Source: Acinetobacter beijerinckii CIP 110307 (GTDB lineage Bacteria; Pseudomonadota; Gammaproteobacteria; Pseudomonadales; Moraxellaceae). From it: a stretch of 64,000 nt of DNA. The DNA is taken from contig NZ_KB849765.1 in the NCBI RefSeq assembly GCF_000369005.1, forward strand, positions 372,001 to 436,000. The letters run 5' to 3'. The notes below the pieces were generated by a model that saw nothing but the letters and a program-made list of their open reading frames with translations, was not told where the DNA came from and ran no database searches. Each line of letters begins with the position of its first letter. Position 1 is the first letter of the stretch. This document shows, piece by piece, positions 11,101-20,939 of this stretch. Both the position numbers and the translations under genes were made by a program.

Positions 11101-12591
11101 TGACCCGACAGCTTCCTGACCACTTTCTGCAATTGGACGCAAAATTTGATCACGCTCTTCAAATGTCACCATAAACATTTTCTGCGCTGCTTTTAATGCA
11201 TCACCTGTTAAGCCTTGATCAATTAATTCCTCTTCAAGCTGCGGATTTGCCTGTAGGCGAATCGCATGATCACGTAACCATTCACGATATGGGCGCATAT
11301 TTTTAAGATGATTGCTGACATCTTTAGTCTCAAGCACTTTACCAGTCAAAGTGTCGACGACTAAAATTTGACCAGGACCTACACGACCTTTAGATACCAC
11401 ATCTTCAGGTTCATAGCCCCACACACCAATTTCAGATGCCAGTGTGATGTAATCATTTTTGGTAATAACCCAACGTGCTGGACGCAAACCATTACGGTCA
11501 AGCATACAAATCGCATGACGACCATCTTGGATAACTAATCCCGCAGGGCCATCCCAAGCTTCCATATGCTTAGAGTTAAACTCATAGAACGCACGTAAAT
11601 CCGCATCTAAAGTTTCAACGTTTTGCCATGCAGGTGGAACAAGCATACGCAACGCGCGGAATAAATCCATGCCACCACCGACAAGAATTTCAAGCATATT
11701 ATCTAAGCTTGATGAGTCTGAACCTGTACGGTTCACAATCGGTGTTAATTCAGTTAACCCTGGCAATAATGGGTTTTCAAATTTTGGAGTACGCGCCAAT
11801 GCCCAATTACGGTTTGCAGTAATGGTATTGATTTCACCATTATGAGCAAGGTAACGAAATGGCTGAGCCAATGGCCAGCGCGGCAATGTATTTGTTGAAA
11901 AGCGTTGATGAAACACCACAATGTGTGATTTCAAACGTTCGTCTGCTAAATCGGTATAGAAATCAGCAATTGCTGCTGGCATCATCAAACCTTTATAGCT
12001 GATCACTGTAGTCGCTAAAGTAGTGACATAGAATAGTGGATCATTTTGTAATTGTTGTTCTGCACGACGACGAGCTAAAAAGAGTTTACGATTAAACTCA
12101 ACTTCAGTTAAACCCATTGGGCAGTTAACCAAAATCTGTTCAAACACAGGTAAAGATTGCAATGCAATTTCACCTAAAGCGTCATTATTTGTTGGTACAA
12201 CACGCCATGCCGCAACAGTCAGACCGGCAGCTTCCATTTCTTTATTGAGGATGTTTTTTGCATTCTGAGCTAAAGCAGGGTCAATATTTAAGAATACTGT
12301 ACCAGCCGCAAAAATCTCAGTCAGATTGGTTCCAAGTTTTTGAGCTTCTTCGCGGAAAAACTGTTTAGGCATAGCCAACAACAATCCGCACCCATCTCCT
12401 GTTTTACCATCCGCGGCAATACCACCACGGTGCGTCATGCAACTTAAACTGTGAATCGCAGTTTCGACCAGATGATGGCTTGATTCACCCTTCATATGGG
12501 CAATCAGACCAAAACCACAGTTATCCTTAAACTCATCAGGTTGATATAAACCTTGAGCGGGAGCTACAGTATTAGGCGATGGCATGTGCAT
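8107..12591 (-). CDS. gltB: Glutamate synthase (NADPH) large subunit
   Basis: About 1494 residues from the ATG at 12591, which has AAGGG at the right distance; a longer frame reaches 12630 but lacks support. A short propeptide precedes CGFGLIA, whose Cys (about residue 25) becomes the N-terminal nucleophile of the glutaminase domain after processing. Then come the central domain, the FMN-binding synthase domain ([37 protein letters not shown]), the 3Fe-4S cysteines (CRICHLNNC) and the glycine-rich beta-helix GXGXG domain at the C-terminus. It is the main ammonia-assimilation partner of glutamine synthetase. Operon with gltD. Confidence 0.97.
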   Translation of the reverse strand: MHMPSPNTVAPAQGLYQPDEFKDNCGFGLIAHMKGESSHHLVETAIHSLSCMTHRGGIAADGKTGDGCGLLLAMPKQFFREEAQKLGTNLTEIFAAGTVFLNIDPALAQNAKNILNKEMEAAGLTVAAWRVVPTNNDALGEIALQSLPVFEQILVNCPMGLTEVEFNRKLFLARRRAEQQLQNDPLFYVTTLATTVISYKGLMMPAAIADFYTDLADERLKSHIVVFHQRFSTNTLPRWPLAQPFRYLAHNGEINTITANRNWALARTPKFENPLLPGLTELTPIVNRTGSDSSSLDNMLEILVGGGMDLFRALRMLVPPAWQNVETLDADLRAFYEFNSKHMEAWDGPAGLVIQDGRHAICMLDRNGLRPARWVITKNDYITLASEIGVWGYEPEDVVSKGRVGPGQILVVDTLTGKVLETKDVSNHLKNMRPYREWLRDHAIRLQANPQLEEELIDQGLTGDALKAAQKMFMVTFEERDQILRPIAESGQEAVGSMGDDTPMAVLSRQVRHVSDYFRQQFAQVTNPPIDPLRESIVMSLETCLGREQNVFEQGPEHADRIIISSPVLSNSKMQQLRDVEKEREGYGVVDIDLNYAEAEGLQAAIARICEEAAQAVRDGKTLIVLTDKNFREGYLPANAALATGAVHHHLIKTGLRTDANILVETGFARDPHQFAVLLGFGATAVYPYLAYDVINDLVAKGELLGDPIHAQANFRKGIEKGLLKVLSKMGISTVASYRGGQLFEAVGLSSEVVDKCFLGVPSRIQGATFVDLENDQKKLATTAWQHRKPIDQGGLLKFVFGKEYHAFNPDVINSLHKAVRSGQYQDFKEYAELVNNRPIATIRDLFKLKTTNSIAIDQVESIEDILPRFDSAGMSLGALSPEAHEAIAIAMNTIGGRSNSGEGGEDPARYGTIRNSKIKQIASGRFGVTPAYLTSAEVLQIKVAQGAKPGEGGQLPGGKVNGLIARLRYSVPGVTLISPPPHHDIYSIEDLSQLIFDLKQVNPQAMVSVKLVSEPGVGTIAAGVAKAYADFITISGYDGGTAASPLSSIHHAGSPWELGLSEAHQALRVNDLRGKVRVQTDGGLKTGLDVIKAAILGAESFGFGSTPMIALGCKYLRICHLNNCATGVATQQDHLRQEHYIGEPEMLINFFKFIAEETRELLAALGVASLKDLIGRVDLLEVLPGETDKHAHLDLSALLTSHPSAEGKAQYCQVQGNAPFDKGVLAEKMVAEMLPAIEAGTGGSFNFTVGNCDRSIGARISGEIARRYGNLGMENSPVVMNLVGTAGQSLGVWNAGGLHIKLEGDANDYVGKGMAGGRVSIFPPKGSPFQTQNTAIIGNTCLYGATGGKVFAAGTAGERFAVRNSGAFAVIEGAGDHCCEYMTGGVVTVLGKVGHNFGAGMTGGFAYVLDLDNDFVDYYNHELIDLNRISTEAMEDHKENLLRILDEHIQETGSAWAYKIRNEFDFYSRKFWLVKPKAANLQTLLKTTQADPQ

Positions 12592-13045
12592 AGCGTACCC
12601 TTCTTTCAACATGGCTCTTTCGAGCAACAAACAATCAATTCATTTTCTGCGATATTGCCGACCAACTCATATAAAGTTCAATGCTTCGCGAAAACATTTT
12701 TACTGGCGGATTTGCAATATACGCCTTTCTTTTCCAAGAATCAGCGCATTTACCATATAAAGTGTTTTCAGTTATTACACCTTCACAAATGTTTGTAAAG
12801 CATAAAAACTTTCCATTTCACTAAATTTATGAATCATTTAGCACAAAAAAGGGCAATAAGCAGACAAATTAGCACCACAACTAAGCAAAAAACATACCAA
12901 GTTATTATTTTTTTACTAAATCATTAAAAAAGTTAAAATAATATTAAAAAAAAGAGGGGTAGAAATTATTAAAATGCAATGAAACGCACCAAAAAAAAGC
13001 CAATAGCTTCAAATAAGAACTAAAATTGACCAATAATGGTGCATT
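12592..13045. other. Intergenic region upstream of gltB
   Basis: 454 bases. The half next to gltB should hold its promoter and any nitrogen control sites, but no convincing -35/-10 pair or known operator stands out. The far end carries a weak terminator for the SPOR gene. Short frames here lack start signals. Confidence 0.5.
12991..13013 (-). terminator. Probable terminator of the pilM-aroB-SPOR transcript
   Basis: On the minus strand a short stem GAAGC/GCTTT-like pair around TATTG is followed by eight T, about 35 nt past the SPOR stop. The stem is short, so confidence is moderate. Confidence 0.5.
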
Positions 13046-13927
13046 TTAATTAAACGGATCACTCACTTCTCGGCGTGAAGAATCTGAACTTTCTTTTAAT
13101 TTTTCTGCATTTTGCGCACTAGATGGCTCATTGCGTGGCAATTCCGTTTGACTACGCTTCACATTGACAATATTACCCTCAGCATCTCTTTGTGTAACTG
13201 TTGTTCGCACCGAAGTAGAGGCATCTCGCGCCATCTCTGGAGCTATGGTCTTTTGAGTCTGATTTCCTAGTAGCAAGGTCTCATCAATCTTAGGAAGTGC
13301 AGCTGGCTTTAACTGAATTGCATACAATTGATTTGCAGCTGACTTCATTTCATCAGCACCTAAATCATTTACAAACTCAGAATATACTGACAACTGCTGT
13401 GCTTTGGGCTGAATGGTCTGAGGAAGCTGTAATGCTAACTGATTAAAACGGCGTTTAGCCTCTTCGTCATTAGAGAATACGCCATAGGATAAAACATATT
13501 GTTCAGCTTGATCTTCACCACTCAAGCGAAAATATAAAAACTGTTTTCGATCTGCTCGATTGAGTAAAAAGTTTTTGACAATTGCTTCGTCAGAACTACG
13601 AAATATTTCCATCGTCCATTGACGTTGATTCTCTTTAATAAACTTTGTTCCACGAAACTCAGGCGCATGCTCGTTAGAAACCACAACACGTGTGCTTAAA
13701 TCTAAAGGTTGCACCTCATCTGACAATGCACCTAAATGAGTCATCGCTGTAACCTTTTCAGGTTGAATTTGTACCTGAACCTCAGATTTTGACTGAGGTT
13801 CAACCTCAGTCAAAGCATCACTGTCCGTCACAGCCCAAAACACCAATGCAGCGACTAAGCAAGCAATAGCAAATACTAACCAGCTATATTGTTGTATATT
13901 TTGCCAAATTGATCGTGACGCAGTCAT
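13046..13927 (-). CDS. SPOR-domain membrane protein
   Basis: 293 residues. A single transmembrane helix at about 16-34 (LVFAIACLVAALVFWAV) makes it a type II inner-membrane protein with a periplasmic body. The segment at about 100-180 (WTMEIFRSSDEAIVKNFLL ... YVLSYGVFSNDEEAKRRFNQL) has the SPOR pattern, which binds septal peptidoglycan lacking stem peptides. The tail is polar and low-complexity. It is 19 nt from aroB and shares its operon. A SPOR/DamX-like gene after aroB is common in gammaproteobacteria and usually has a division-linked role, inferred here. AAAGGG lies very close to the ATG. Confidence 0.8.
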   Translation of the reverse strand: MTASRSIWQNIQQYSWLVFAIACLVAALVFWAVTDSDALTEVEPQSKSEVQVQIQPEKVTAMTHLGALSDEVQPLDLSTRVVVSNEHAPEFRGTKFIKENQRQWTMEIFRSSDEAIVKNFLLNRADRKQFLYFRLSGEDQAEQYVLSYGVFSNDEEAKRRFNQLALQLPQTIQPKAQQLSVYSEFVNDLGADEMKSAANQLYAIQLKPAALPKIDETLLLGNQTQKTIAPEMARDASTSVRTTVTQRDAEGNIVNVKRSQTELPRNEPSSAQNAEKLKESSDSSRREVSDPFN

Positions 13928-13946
13928 GCCCTTTCCAACACTTTAT

Positions 13947-15029
13947 TTATGCAGATTGATTTTCAAGAATAGATTGTTTCATTAACTCAAGATCAAAGTC
14001 TTTGGTAATTACTGCTTGACCTAACTTTTTCAGTAATACCAATCGTAATTGACCATTTAAGACTTTTTTATCATGTGACATATAAGCCAAAAATTCATCT
14101 AATGGAATTTCGGGACATGATATCGGTAAATGAGCACGTTGAATGATTTTTTTTGTACGTTCAACATCATCTGAAGAAATCCACCCCAATCGATAGGATA
14201 AATCAGCAGCCATCACCATCCCTGTTGCAACGGCCTCACCATGCAACCAAGTGCCATAGCCAAGATACGATTCAATCGCATGACCAAAGGTATGACCTAA
14301 ATTTAATAAGGCTCTTTCACCTTGTTCTTTTTCATCATTTGCAACTATTCTTGCTTTGTGCGCACATGAGCGATATACCGCCTCTGCAAGCAAATTAGCA
14401 TCTCGGGCAACTAAAGAGTCAATGTTTTGTTCCAACCAAACCAAAAAATCCACATCACCTAATAAGGCGTATTTAATTACTTCTGCCAAACCTGCAGATA
14501 ACTCTCGATCTGGTAAGGTATCGAGTTGTGCCATATCAGCCAGCACCACTTGTGGTTGCTGAAAAGCACCCAGCATATTTTTGCCCAAAGGGTGGTTGAT
14601 TCCCGTTTTCCCACCCACACTCGAATCCACCTGTGACAATAATGTTGTCGGGATCTGAACGAAGTTCACTCCCCGCTGAAAACATGCTGATGCAAAACCA
14701 GCCATATCACCCACTACACCACCACCCAATGCCAACACGGTACAATCCCGATTAAAACCAGCTTCAAGCAATGCATCAAAAATTAAGTTCAGATGTTGGA
14801 TATCTTTATATTTTTCCCCATCTGGCAAAATACATTGTGCAATTTGCTTATCCAATTGGGTTAATGCATCCACATAATGTTGTAAATATAAGGGAGCAAC
14901 CGTCGAATTTGAAACCAACATTACTTGTCGACCAAACAAATAAGGCTTTAATAATTTTTTTGGATCTAAATGACTTCCAATAAAAATTGGATAACGACGA
15001 TCGCCCAACTCAACATGTAATGTTTGCAT
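13947..15029 (-). CDS. aroB: 3-dehydroquinate synthase
   Basis: 360 residues, normal length. The NAD-binding and active-site motifs [47 protein letters not shown] and [14 protein letters not shown] are intact, including the zinc-binding His/Glu residues. The enzyme turns DAHP into 3-dehydroquinate, the second step of the shikimate pathway, in the cytoplasm. It lies 13 nt downstream of aroK and upstream of the SPOR gene. Its place behind the pilus genes is the usual gammaproteobacterial arrangement and implies shared transcription, not shared function. Confidence 0.97.
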   Translation of the reverse strand: MQTLHVELGDRRYPIFIGSHLDPKKLLKPYLFGRQVMLVSNSTVAPLYLQHYVDALTQLDKQIAQCILPDGEKYKDIQHLNLIFDALLEAGFNRDCTVLALGGGVVGDMAGFASACFQRGVNFVQIPTTLLSQVDSSVGGKTGINHPLGKNMLGAFQQPQVVLADMAQLDTLPDRELSAGLAEVIKYALLGDVDFLVWLEQNIDSLVARDANLLAEAVYRSCAHKARIVANDEKEQGERALLNLGHTFGHAIESYLGYGTWLHGEAVATGMVMAADLSYRLGWISSDDVERTKKIIQRAHLPISCPEIPLDEFLAYMSHDKKVLNGQLRLVLLKKLGQAVITKDFDLELMKQSILENQSA

Positions 15030-15042
15030 AACCCAAAAACCA

Positions 15043-15582
15043 CTAAACTTGTTTAGATAAAATAACTTGTAAGATACGTTGTGCTAGATCTCGAGCAGCA
15101 CCTTGATTTGTTTCGATAATATAATGTGCAACTTCACGATACAATGGATCACGTGCCTCCAATAAGTCACGTAATTTTCGCTCTGGATTTTCTACTTGTA
15201 ATAATGGACGATTTTTATCGCGATAGGTTCGCTGTAATTGTAGTTCTACAGGCGTATATAGATAGACCACAATACCGCGTTGTTTTAAAAAGTTTCGATT
15301 TTCAGCTTGTGTAACCGCACCACCACCAGTGGCTAAAACTAGCATAGGACGATTCGTTAATTCATTCAGTACATTCGTCTCTCTGAGACGAAATCCCATT
15401 TCACCTTCTTTTTCAAAAATCCATGGAATAGTAGCACCTGTTTTTCGCTCGATTTCATGATCACTATCAATAAAATCTCGACCTAACAATTCTGCTAAAT
15501 GTCGACCAACCGTTGTTTTACCTGCCCCCATTGGCCCTACCAAATATATATTTGGTAGGGATTCAAACGCTTTGCTTGGCAA
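15043..15582 (-). CDS. aroK: Shikimate kinase
   Basis: 179 residues. The P-loop GPMGAGKT is at 16-23, followed by the DxD shikimate-binding segment ([13 protein letters not shown]), the GFRLRE motif, the GGG loop (LATGGGAV) and the LID segment RDKNRPLL. It phosphorylates shikimate at O3. The only start that keeps the P-loop N-terminus is a TTG at 15582, preceded by AGGTGG; no in-frame ATG or GTG occurs before Met18. The gene lies 37 nt after pilQ and 13 nt before aroB. The weak start codon may lower its output relative to pilQ. Confidence 0.95.
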   Translation of the reverse strand: MPSKAFESLPNIYLVGPMGAGKTTVGRHLAELLGRDFIDSDHEIERKTGATIPWIFEKEGEMGFRLRETNVLNELTNRPMLVLATGGGAVTQAENRNFLKQRGIVVYLYTPVELQLQRTYRDKNRPLLQVENPERKLRDLLEARDPLYREVAHYIIETNQGAARDLAQRILQVILSKQV

Positions 15583-15619
15583 CGCGCCACCTATATTAAT
15601 TGCGATTATTGAAAATATA

Positions 15620-17797
15620 TTAATGATTTCTCGTCAAAGTGTCATTAACAATTCTCGGTGTCACAAAAATTAAAAGTTCACGTTTGCTATCTTTCTTTGT
15701 ATCGCGGCGGAACAATTTCCCTAGGTAAGGAATATCACCCAAGAAAGGAACTTTAGTTTGCGAGTTGAGATTTTCTTGCTCAAAAATCCCACCTAACACA
15801 ACAGTTTCACCGTTATCAACCAATACATTGGTATCAATTGAATTTTTATTAATCGTTAACTGACCTGTAGGTGTCGGTTGTCCTGGTGCATCTTTGGTGA
15901 TATTCAACTTCATCATCACCTTACCTTCAGGGGTAATACTTGGAGTGACATCCAAGCTTAAAGTTGCATTAATAAACTCAGTTTTTGGCACTGCATTTGC
16001 GCCGCCACCCGAGGAAGATGCATAGGGAATTTGTGTACCAGACTCAATTTTTGCAGATTGCTTATCAGCAGTCATAACTTTTGGTGTTGAAATCACCTCG
16101 CCATAACCATCAGCTTGAACTGCTGAAAGCTCTAAATCCAACATAAAATCAGACAAACTAATCAAACCAAAAGCAATACGACTTGCACCAGGAGTCACAG
16201 CACCTAAATCTATATTTAAATTGTCTGGGCGTTCAATCTCATACTTCCATCCCCCAGTATCACTATCTTTTTCTGGTTTTCTCAAATTCCAAAGTGTCGT
16301 ATCACTTCCGCCGACTAACAGATCATTATTTCTGGTGATTCCTTGCGACAAAATACCCCATTTAACTCCCATTTCTTTGGTAAAATCTGTACTAGCACTT
16401 ACGATTCGAGCTTCAATCATCACTTGCTTTACGGAAACATCCAGTAAATCTACCATTTTTCTAATTTTATCAATATTTTGAGCAGTATCATTTACAATTA
16501 AAGTATTTGTTCTTGTGTCCGCGACAGCACTACCCCGAGGGCTTAATAAACTTTCCAAGGCAAGAGAATCTGAGTTTGATGTCCGATTTGCCATCGCGCC
16601 TTTACCATCACGAGAATCTTCAATCAACTTCAAGATATCAACTGCTTTCGCATAACTAAGTTTAATATACTCAGATTGAATTGGAGATAATTTAATACTC
16701 TGTGCAATGGCTTTGGCTTCTTCTTCTTCTGATTTAATTAGCTCAGAAACAGGAGCAATCCAAATTACGCTTCCATTACGACGTTTATCTAGATTCTTGG
16801 TTTTAAGCACGATATCTAATGCTTGATCCCAAGGCACATCTTTTAAACGCAAAGTAATATTACCTTGTACAGTGTCAGCAGCCACCATGTTGATGCCAGT
16901 AAAATCCGCAAGCAATTGAAGGACTCGACGAACTTCAATATCCTGAAAATCTAGGGAAATCTTGTTTCCAGTATAGATTTGCGATTTTGCTTTTGCAGGT
17001 GACTTATCTTCAGGGCGTTTTAGGCTAATGGTTAATTTATTTTCAGCCTGATAAGCCATATATTCATAGCTACCTGCAGACTGAATAGTAATAACGCCAT
17101 TACCTTTATCATTATAAGCATCAATACTGGCAACAGGCGTTGCAAAATCATTGGTATTCAAACGACGTGCAAGATGGGTCGGAATCTTATTCCCCATGGT
17201 CCGAACAACAATCTTACTACCTTGCTGTTGTACATCAACTGGCGTGTTGCCGCCCAATAAATCAATAACAACTAAACCTTCACCTTGATTTCCTCGCTGA
17301 AAACCAATATTAGAAACTCCTTGCTGAGGCTGTCGTGCAATTGTCTGAGTTGCACTTGTTGCTGAAGGTCGAGCTGAATTAATTTTTAAAACAAAGGTAT
17401 TTCCTTCGACACGTGTTGTAAAGGCGCCCGCATCTTTCAAATTCACAATAACACGTGAGCGTTGATCATCAGCAGCTACCTCGACAGAACTCGCTTCTGC
17501 CGTAGATACAGGGATTGAACTTTGTTTCAATGTCTGCTGTGCTTTATCAAAATCTAAAATTAAGCGTGCAGGTTGTTCCAGTTGATAAGCTTGTGGCTGC
17601 GGAGGCAAGCCATTAAACATGACTCGAATTTCCGTTCCTTGCTCAGCTAAATTCATAGGTACAATATTCGTCATACTGACCTGTGCGGATGCTATTTGCA
17701 TCATAGCAATAGCGACAGCACCCATAGAAAATTGACGGAATGCATGATTCATGGTCTTCGCTTCCCCAAATAAAGAATCTTTAAACTGTTTTTTCAT
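15620..17797 (-). CDS. pilQ: Type IV pilus secretin PilQ
   Basis: 725 residues. A signal peptide ends near ASAQV, then come AMIN-type domains (about 40-270) that bind peptidoglycan, an STN/N0 domain (ISLDFQDIEVRRVLQLLADFTGINMVA), an N1 domain, and the C-terminal secretin domain with VPFLGDIPYLGKLFR. It forms the outer-membrane gate through which the pilus fibre passes. AGGGA 8 nt before the ATG at 17797 supports this start; a second ATG at 17752 also has a purine-rich site and cannot be excluded. It is the last pil gene of pilMNOPQ and runs on into aroK without a terminator. Confidence 0.96.
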   Translation of the reverse strand: MKKQFKDSLFGEAKTMNHAFRQFSMGAVAIAMMQIASAQVSMTNIVPMNLAEQGTEIRVMFNGLPPQPQAYQLEQPARLILDFDKAQQTLKQSSIPVSTAEASSVEVAADDQRSRVIVNLKDAGAFTTRVEGNTFVLKINSARPSATSATQTIARQPQQGVSNIGFQRGNQGEGLVVIDLLGGNTPVDVQQQGSKIVVRTMGNKIPTHLARRLNTNDFATPVASIDAYNDKGNGVITIQSAGSYEYMAYQAENKLTISLKRPEDKSPAKAKSQIYTGNKISLDFQDIEVRRVLQLLADFTGINMVAADTVQGNITLRLKDVPWDQALDIVLKTKNLDKRRNGSVIWIAPVSELIKSEEEEAKAIAQSIKLSPIQSEYIKLSYAKAVDILKLIEDSRDGKGAMANRTSNSDSLALESLLSPRGSAVADTRTNTLIVNDTAQNIDKIRKMVDLLDVSVKQVMIEARIVSASTDFTKEMGVKWGILSQGITRNNDLLVGGSDTTLWNLRKPEKDSDTGGWKYEIERPDNLNIDLGAVTPGASRIAFGLISLSDFMLDLELSAVQADGYGEVISTPKVMTADKQSAKIESGTQIPYASSSGGGANAVPKTEFINATLSLDVTPSITPEGKVMMKLNITKDAPGQPTPTGQLTINKNSIDTNVLVDNGETVVLGGIFEQENLNSQTKVPFLGDIPYLGKLFRRDTKKDSKRELLIFVTPRIVNDTLTRNH

Positions 17798-17813
17798 TGT
17801 TATTCCCTTAATC

Positions 17814-18341
17814 TTACGGTGCTGGCCCGATTAAAACGAGTGTTCTTGGTCTCTCCACATAACCTTCTCGCCCATCTGGAACAATTTCAACCAAATCTAT
17901 CTGAGTCGGGCTGATTTTAATAATTCGCCCTTGATTCATCCCCAAATAACTTCCGACCTGTACACGCTCAATTTGTCGATCAGGTGTTTGAATTAATGCA
18001 ATCGTGTCATTTCCTTTACCACGCATACTACCTTTCATATTTAATGATTCAAGAGCGTAGCTTTCAAGTGGCTGTGGTTGACGATTAAAATTCGGATAAA
18101 CACGTTTTCCTGCCATGATTTTCAATTCTGCGGCTAAAGAACTTGGCATAAATGGGCTTTTTAACTGATGAGCAGAATAATTAAATAACGGTACAGGGGT
18201 GAAAATTGGCGCAGGCTCAATCGGTAATGGCGGTTGATTACGAATGTCAGCCATTTGTTGATTGACCGCATCAATACGCGAGTCACAACCAACCAAACCA
18301 ATCCCAACGAACAAAGTAAGTAATAATTTATTTTTATTCAT
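17814..18341 (-). CDS. pilP: Type IV pilus lipoprotein PilP
   Basis: 175 residues with a lipoprotein signal (lipobox GLVGC, Cys at 19), a Pro-rich linker (about 38-60) and a beta domain with YALESLNMKGSMRGKGNDTIALIQ and VGSYLGMNQGRI typical of PilP. It links the PilNO inner-membrane complex to the PilQ secretin. A strong ribosome binding site (AGGAGG) precedes the ATG. It starts 2 nt after pilO and ends 16 nt before pilQ. Confidence 0.95.
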   Translation of the reverse strand: MNKNKLLLTLFVGIGLVGCDSRIDAVNQQMADIRNQPPLPIEPAPIFTPVPLFNYSAHQLKSPFMPSSLAAELKIMAGKRVYPNFNRQPQPLESYALESLNMKGSMRGKGNDTIALIQTPDRQIERVQVGSYLGMNQGRIIKISPTQIDLVEIVPDGREGYVERPRTLVLIGPAP

Positions 18342-18343
18342 TA

Positions 18344-19078
18344 CTATTTTCCTCCTTGAGCAGGTGGATTTGTAGCAGGTTGAGCTGCAACATCAGCATT
18401 CGCTTGTTCATCAGCACCAACATAACGATAGGTTTTAGCTTTTATTGAATAATTCACAACTGGAATATCAGACTTTTTCTCTTTATCAGCAGATGCTTCA
18501 ACAGTAAAGTCATGCAAAGTTACGATACGCGGTAATGCTGCAATCCCTGTCACAAAAGCACCAAAAGCATGATAATCACCTGTAGCATCAATACTAATCG
18601 GCTGCTCAATAAAAAACTCTTGCTTCACTTCATTTTCTAAGCGGATATTCTTAAATTTCAGTCCAGAATTAACACCTGTCAAATTAATGTCTTCGACTAA
18701 ACTCGGAATCTCAGTTTCTTTAGGCAGCTGTTCGAGTTGCTGATTAAAGTTCGCTTCCATCTCTTGCAATTGTGCTTGATATTGTTGCAAATTACGCAAC
18801 TTAGATTCTTTTTCACGAAACTCGTTGAGTAAACTTTGTTCTTTCGCTTGTGCGTTAGCAATTGATTCTAATTGCGACTTAATCACTACAAAATAACCGA
18901 GAGCGCCAACAGCTAAGAAAATAAAAATCCAAGTGGTAATCTTGACAGATAAAGGCCAACTGCCATAATTATTCATATCCAAAGTATTAAACTGTTGGAA
19001 GAACTGCTCCACCGTCATTTTCTTTTTCTTTGCAGCAACGGTGTCTTGATTTAAATCATCTGATTTATCTAGGTTCAT
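18344..19078 (-). CDS. pilO: Type IV pilus inner-membrane alignment protein PilO
   Basis: 244 residues. A cytoplasmic N-terminus is followed by one transmembrane helix (about 47-67), a periplasmic coiled coil rich in Gln/Glu (about 70-120) and a ferredoxin-like domain. The C-terminal tail is Ala/Pro/Gln-rich. PilO pairs with PilN and contacts PilP. Its ATG overlaps the pilN stop by 4 nt (ATGA), a sign of coupling. Identity rests on fold pattern and operon position. Confidence 0.94.
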   Translation of the reverse strand: MNLDKSDDLNQDTVAAKKKKMTVEQFFQQFNTLDMNNYGSWPLSVKITTWIFIFLAVGALGYFVVIKSQLESIANAQAKEQSLLNEFREKESKLRNLQQYQAQLQEMEANFNQQLEQLPKETEIPSLVEDINLTGVNSGLKFKNIRLENEVKQEFFIEQPISIDATGDYHAFGAFVTGIAALPRIVTLHDFTVEASADKEKKSDIPVVNYSIKAKTYRYVGADEQANADVAAQPATNPPAQGGK

Positions 19079-19719
19079 TTCGCCACCCCTACTGTTCCTG
19101 ATGCAACGGCTTCTAATGCAGGATCAGCTTGTTCCGTCGTACCGATCTCACCTAAATCTACAGTGACAACAAAGCTTCCATAGTTTTCTTCGACGCGAGG
19201 AACCAGTGAGCTTGCGGTTTTATCTTTTTTCTCTTCCGCCGCTAAAAACGAGTTCATAAACGCATTACGATACCAAGGCGAAGCCTCTAAATTACGTAGT
19301 AATTCAGCGACTGTATTTGGACTTTCCGCTTTTCCTTCAATCGAAAATTTATCACCTGTCCGACTAAATTTTGTAATGTACATTGTTGGTGGTGTTACTC
19401 GAACCAACTCATCTACCAAACGAACAGTAACAGGACGTTGACCTTGTAAACCTTGGATTAATTTCATTCGCTCGATAATTGCATTACGACGTTCTTGCAA
19501 ACCATCAAGCGCTTTTAATTGTGTATCTAAGTTTTGATTTGTACTTACAATCAGTTGATTCGCCTGCTCTTGATCATTCAACTTATGATCAAAATACATC
19601 CATCCAGAAAATACAGATGCAACCCCTAATGCAGCGACCCCAACACAAAATGCGACAAACTGTTTCTTTCTTTGTTCTCTTAGCTCATCACGCCAAGGGA
19701 GTAAATTAATCTTTGCCAT
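19075..19719 (-). CDS. pilN: Type IV pilus assembly protein PilN
   Basis: 214 residues. The N-terminal INLLPWR motif (residues 4-10), which docks into the PilM groove, is intact. A transmembrane helix lies at about 22-43, followed by a periplasmic coiled coil and a ferredoxin-like domain. The start overlaps the pilM stop by one base (TAATG), and the end overlaps pilO. Its function is to connect cytoplasmic PilM with periplasmic PilO and PilP. Confidence 0.95.
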   Translation of the reverse strand: MAKINLLPWRDELREQRKKQFVAFCVGVAALGVASVFSGWMYFDHKLNDQEQANQLIVSTNQNLDTQLKALDGLQERRNAIIERMKLIQGLQGQRPVTVRLVDELVRVTPPTMYITKFSRTGDKFSIEGKAESPNTVAELLRNLEASPWYRNAFMNSFLAAEEKKDKTASSLVPRVEENYGSFVVTVDLGEIGTTEQADPALEAVASGTVGVAK

Positions 19720-20777
19720 TAATCAAAACTCCTCAATGCTAAACCACATGCCACCATTAATGATGAGGCATCGTTTTCTATTTTTTTAATATCAATTTGC
19801 GGAGAAAAGCCCATTTGTAAAAATGGATTGGCAATCGTTACACGGTAACCGAGTTTTTGTTGTAATAACTTCGCTAAACCAGGAATATTTGCATTACCAC
19901 CAGCCAGCAAAATATGATCAATTTCATTAAATTGTGACGAGGAGAAGAAGAACTGTAGTGAACGTGCTGCTTGTTGTACAACAGCATCTAAAAACGGTTC
20001 AAGAACTTCGGTATCATAATCATCTGGAAGCGTTCGTTCTTTTTTCGCTCGACCCGCCTCTTCAAAAGACAAACCATATCGAGTTTGAACATCTTGGGTC
20101 AATTGTCGCCCACCGAAGACTTGTTCTCGCGTATAAATGATTTTACCTTTCTGCATCACAGATAGCGTTGTCATGGTATGACCAATGTCTAGAATACCAA
20201 CAGTATTGGCACCCATTGGAAGTGTGTCTGAAAACACACTAAATGCACGCTCCATGGCATAACTTTCAACATCAGCAATTTTAGCAGTCAATCCCGCAAG
20301 TTCTAAAACTTCTACTCGTGTATCAACATTTTCGGTGCGCGTTGCCACCAAAAGGACATTCACTCGGTTTGGATTGGCCAATTTGTCAGATAAGACTTCA
20401 AAATCAAGACTAACTTCATCTAATGGGAACGGAATGTATTGCTCGGCATCCATGCGAATTTGAACTTCTCGTTCATCTGCTGTCATGTCAGCATCCATCT
20501 CAATGGTTTTATGAATCACCATTGAGGTAGGTACCGCAATTGCCACATTCATGGTATGCGGATTCGCAAGATTCACCACTCTTTCAAGGGCATCACCTAC
20601 TGCTTCTGGATTTAAAATGCTTTTTTCGACAACACTGTTTTCAGGCAGCGGCATCACAGCATAACTTTCAACCCAATATCTACCGTTCTTTACAGAGAGC
20701 TCCAATAATTTAACAGTTGTCGAACTAATATCGACCCCCACTAACCCCTTATTTGGTTTACGATATAACCTGAGCAC
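19719..20777 (-). CDS. pilM: Type IV pilus actin-like protein PilM
   Basis: 352 residues with the actin-like/FtsA-fold motifs GLVGVDISSTTVKLLEL near the N-terminus, VGILDIGHTMTTLSVM (phosphate loop) and ILLAGGNANIPGL (adenosine motif). It is a cytoplasmic protein that binds ATP and PilN. The start codon is GTG at 20777, preceded by GGAAAG at good spacing. It is the first gene of pilMNOPQ-aroK-aroB-SPOR and is divergent from ponA, with 162 nt between them. Confidence 0.96.
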   Translation of the reverse strand: MLRLYRKPNKGLVGVDISSTTVKLLELSVKNGRYWVESYAVMPLPENSVVEKSILNPEAVGDALERVVNLANPHTMNVAIAVPTSMVIHKTIEMDADMTADEREVQIRMDAEQYIPFPLDEVSLDFEVLSDKLANPNRVNVLLVATRTENVDTRVEVLELAGLTAKIADVESYAMERAFSVFSDTLPMGANTVGILDIGHTMTTLSVMQKGKIIYTREQVFGGRQLTQDVQTRYGLSFEEAGRAKKERTLPDDYDTEVLEPFLDAVVQQAARSLQFFFSSSQFNEIDHILLAGGNANIPGLAKLLQQKLGYRVTIANPFLQMGFSPQIDIKKIENDASSLMVACGLALRSFD

Positions 20778-20845
20778 AGTACTTTCCTATTTATTTTTTT
20801 ATCCCCAAAAATACAACCCACTAATTTGTTTTGGTCTTTAATTAA

Positions 20846-20877
20846 TACGGATACAATATCTCATCTAACAATCCGTA
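20846..20877. promoter_or_regulatory. Inverted repeat in the pilM-ponA divergent promoter region
   Basis: Perfect 7-bp arms TACGGAT/ATCCGTA with an 18-nt loop that contains TACAAT, a possible ponA -10 box. It may be an operator or leader hairpin; no regulator is known to me for this motif. Confidence 0.4.
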
Positions 20878-20939
20878 TGTCTAAAGGATATACTGACCAC
20901 AATTAGTTTGCCATTCGCTCTTATTAAAACTTACTTATT

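Noticed and set aside
12553..12798. 81-aa frame upstream of gltB on the plus strand
   Set aside because: Partly antisense to the gltB start and without start signals or a recognisable product.
15043..15582. aroK as a broken gene because it lacks an ATG
   Set aside because: All kinase motifs are intact and a TTG with AGGTGG upstream is a sufficient start.
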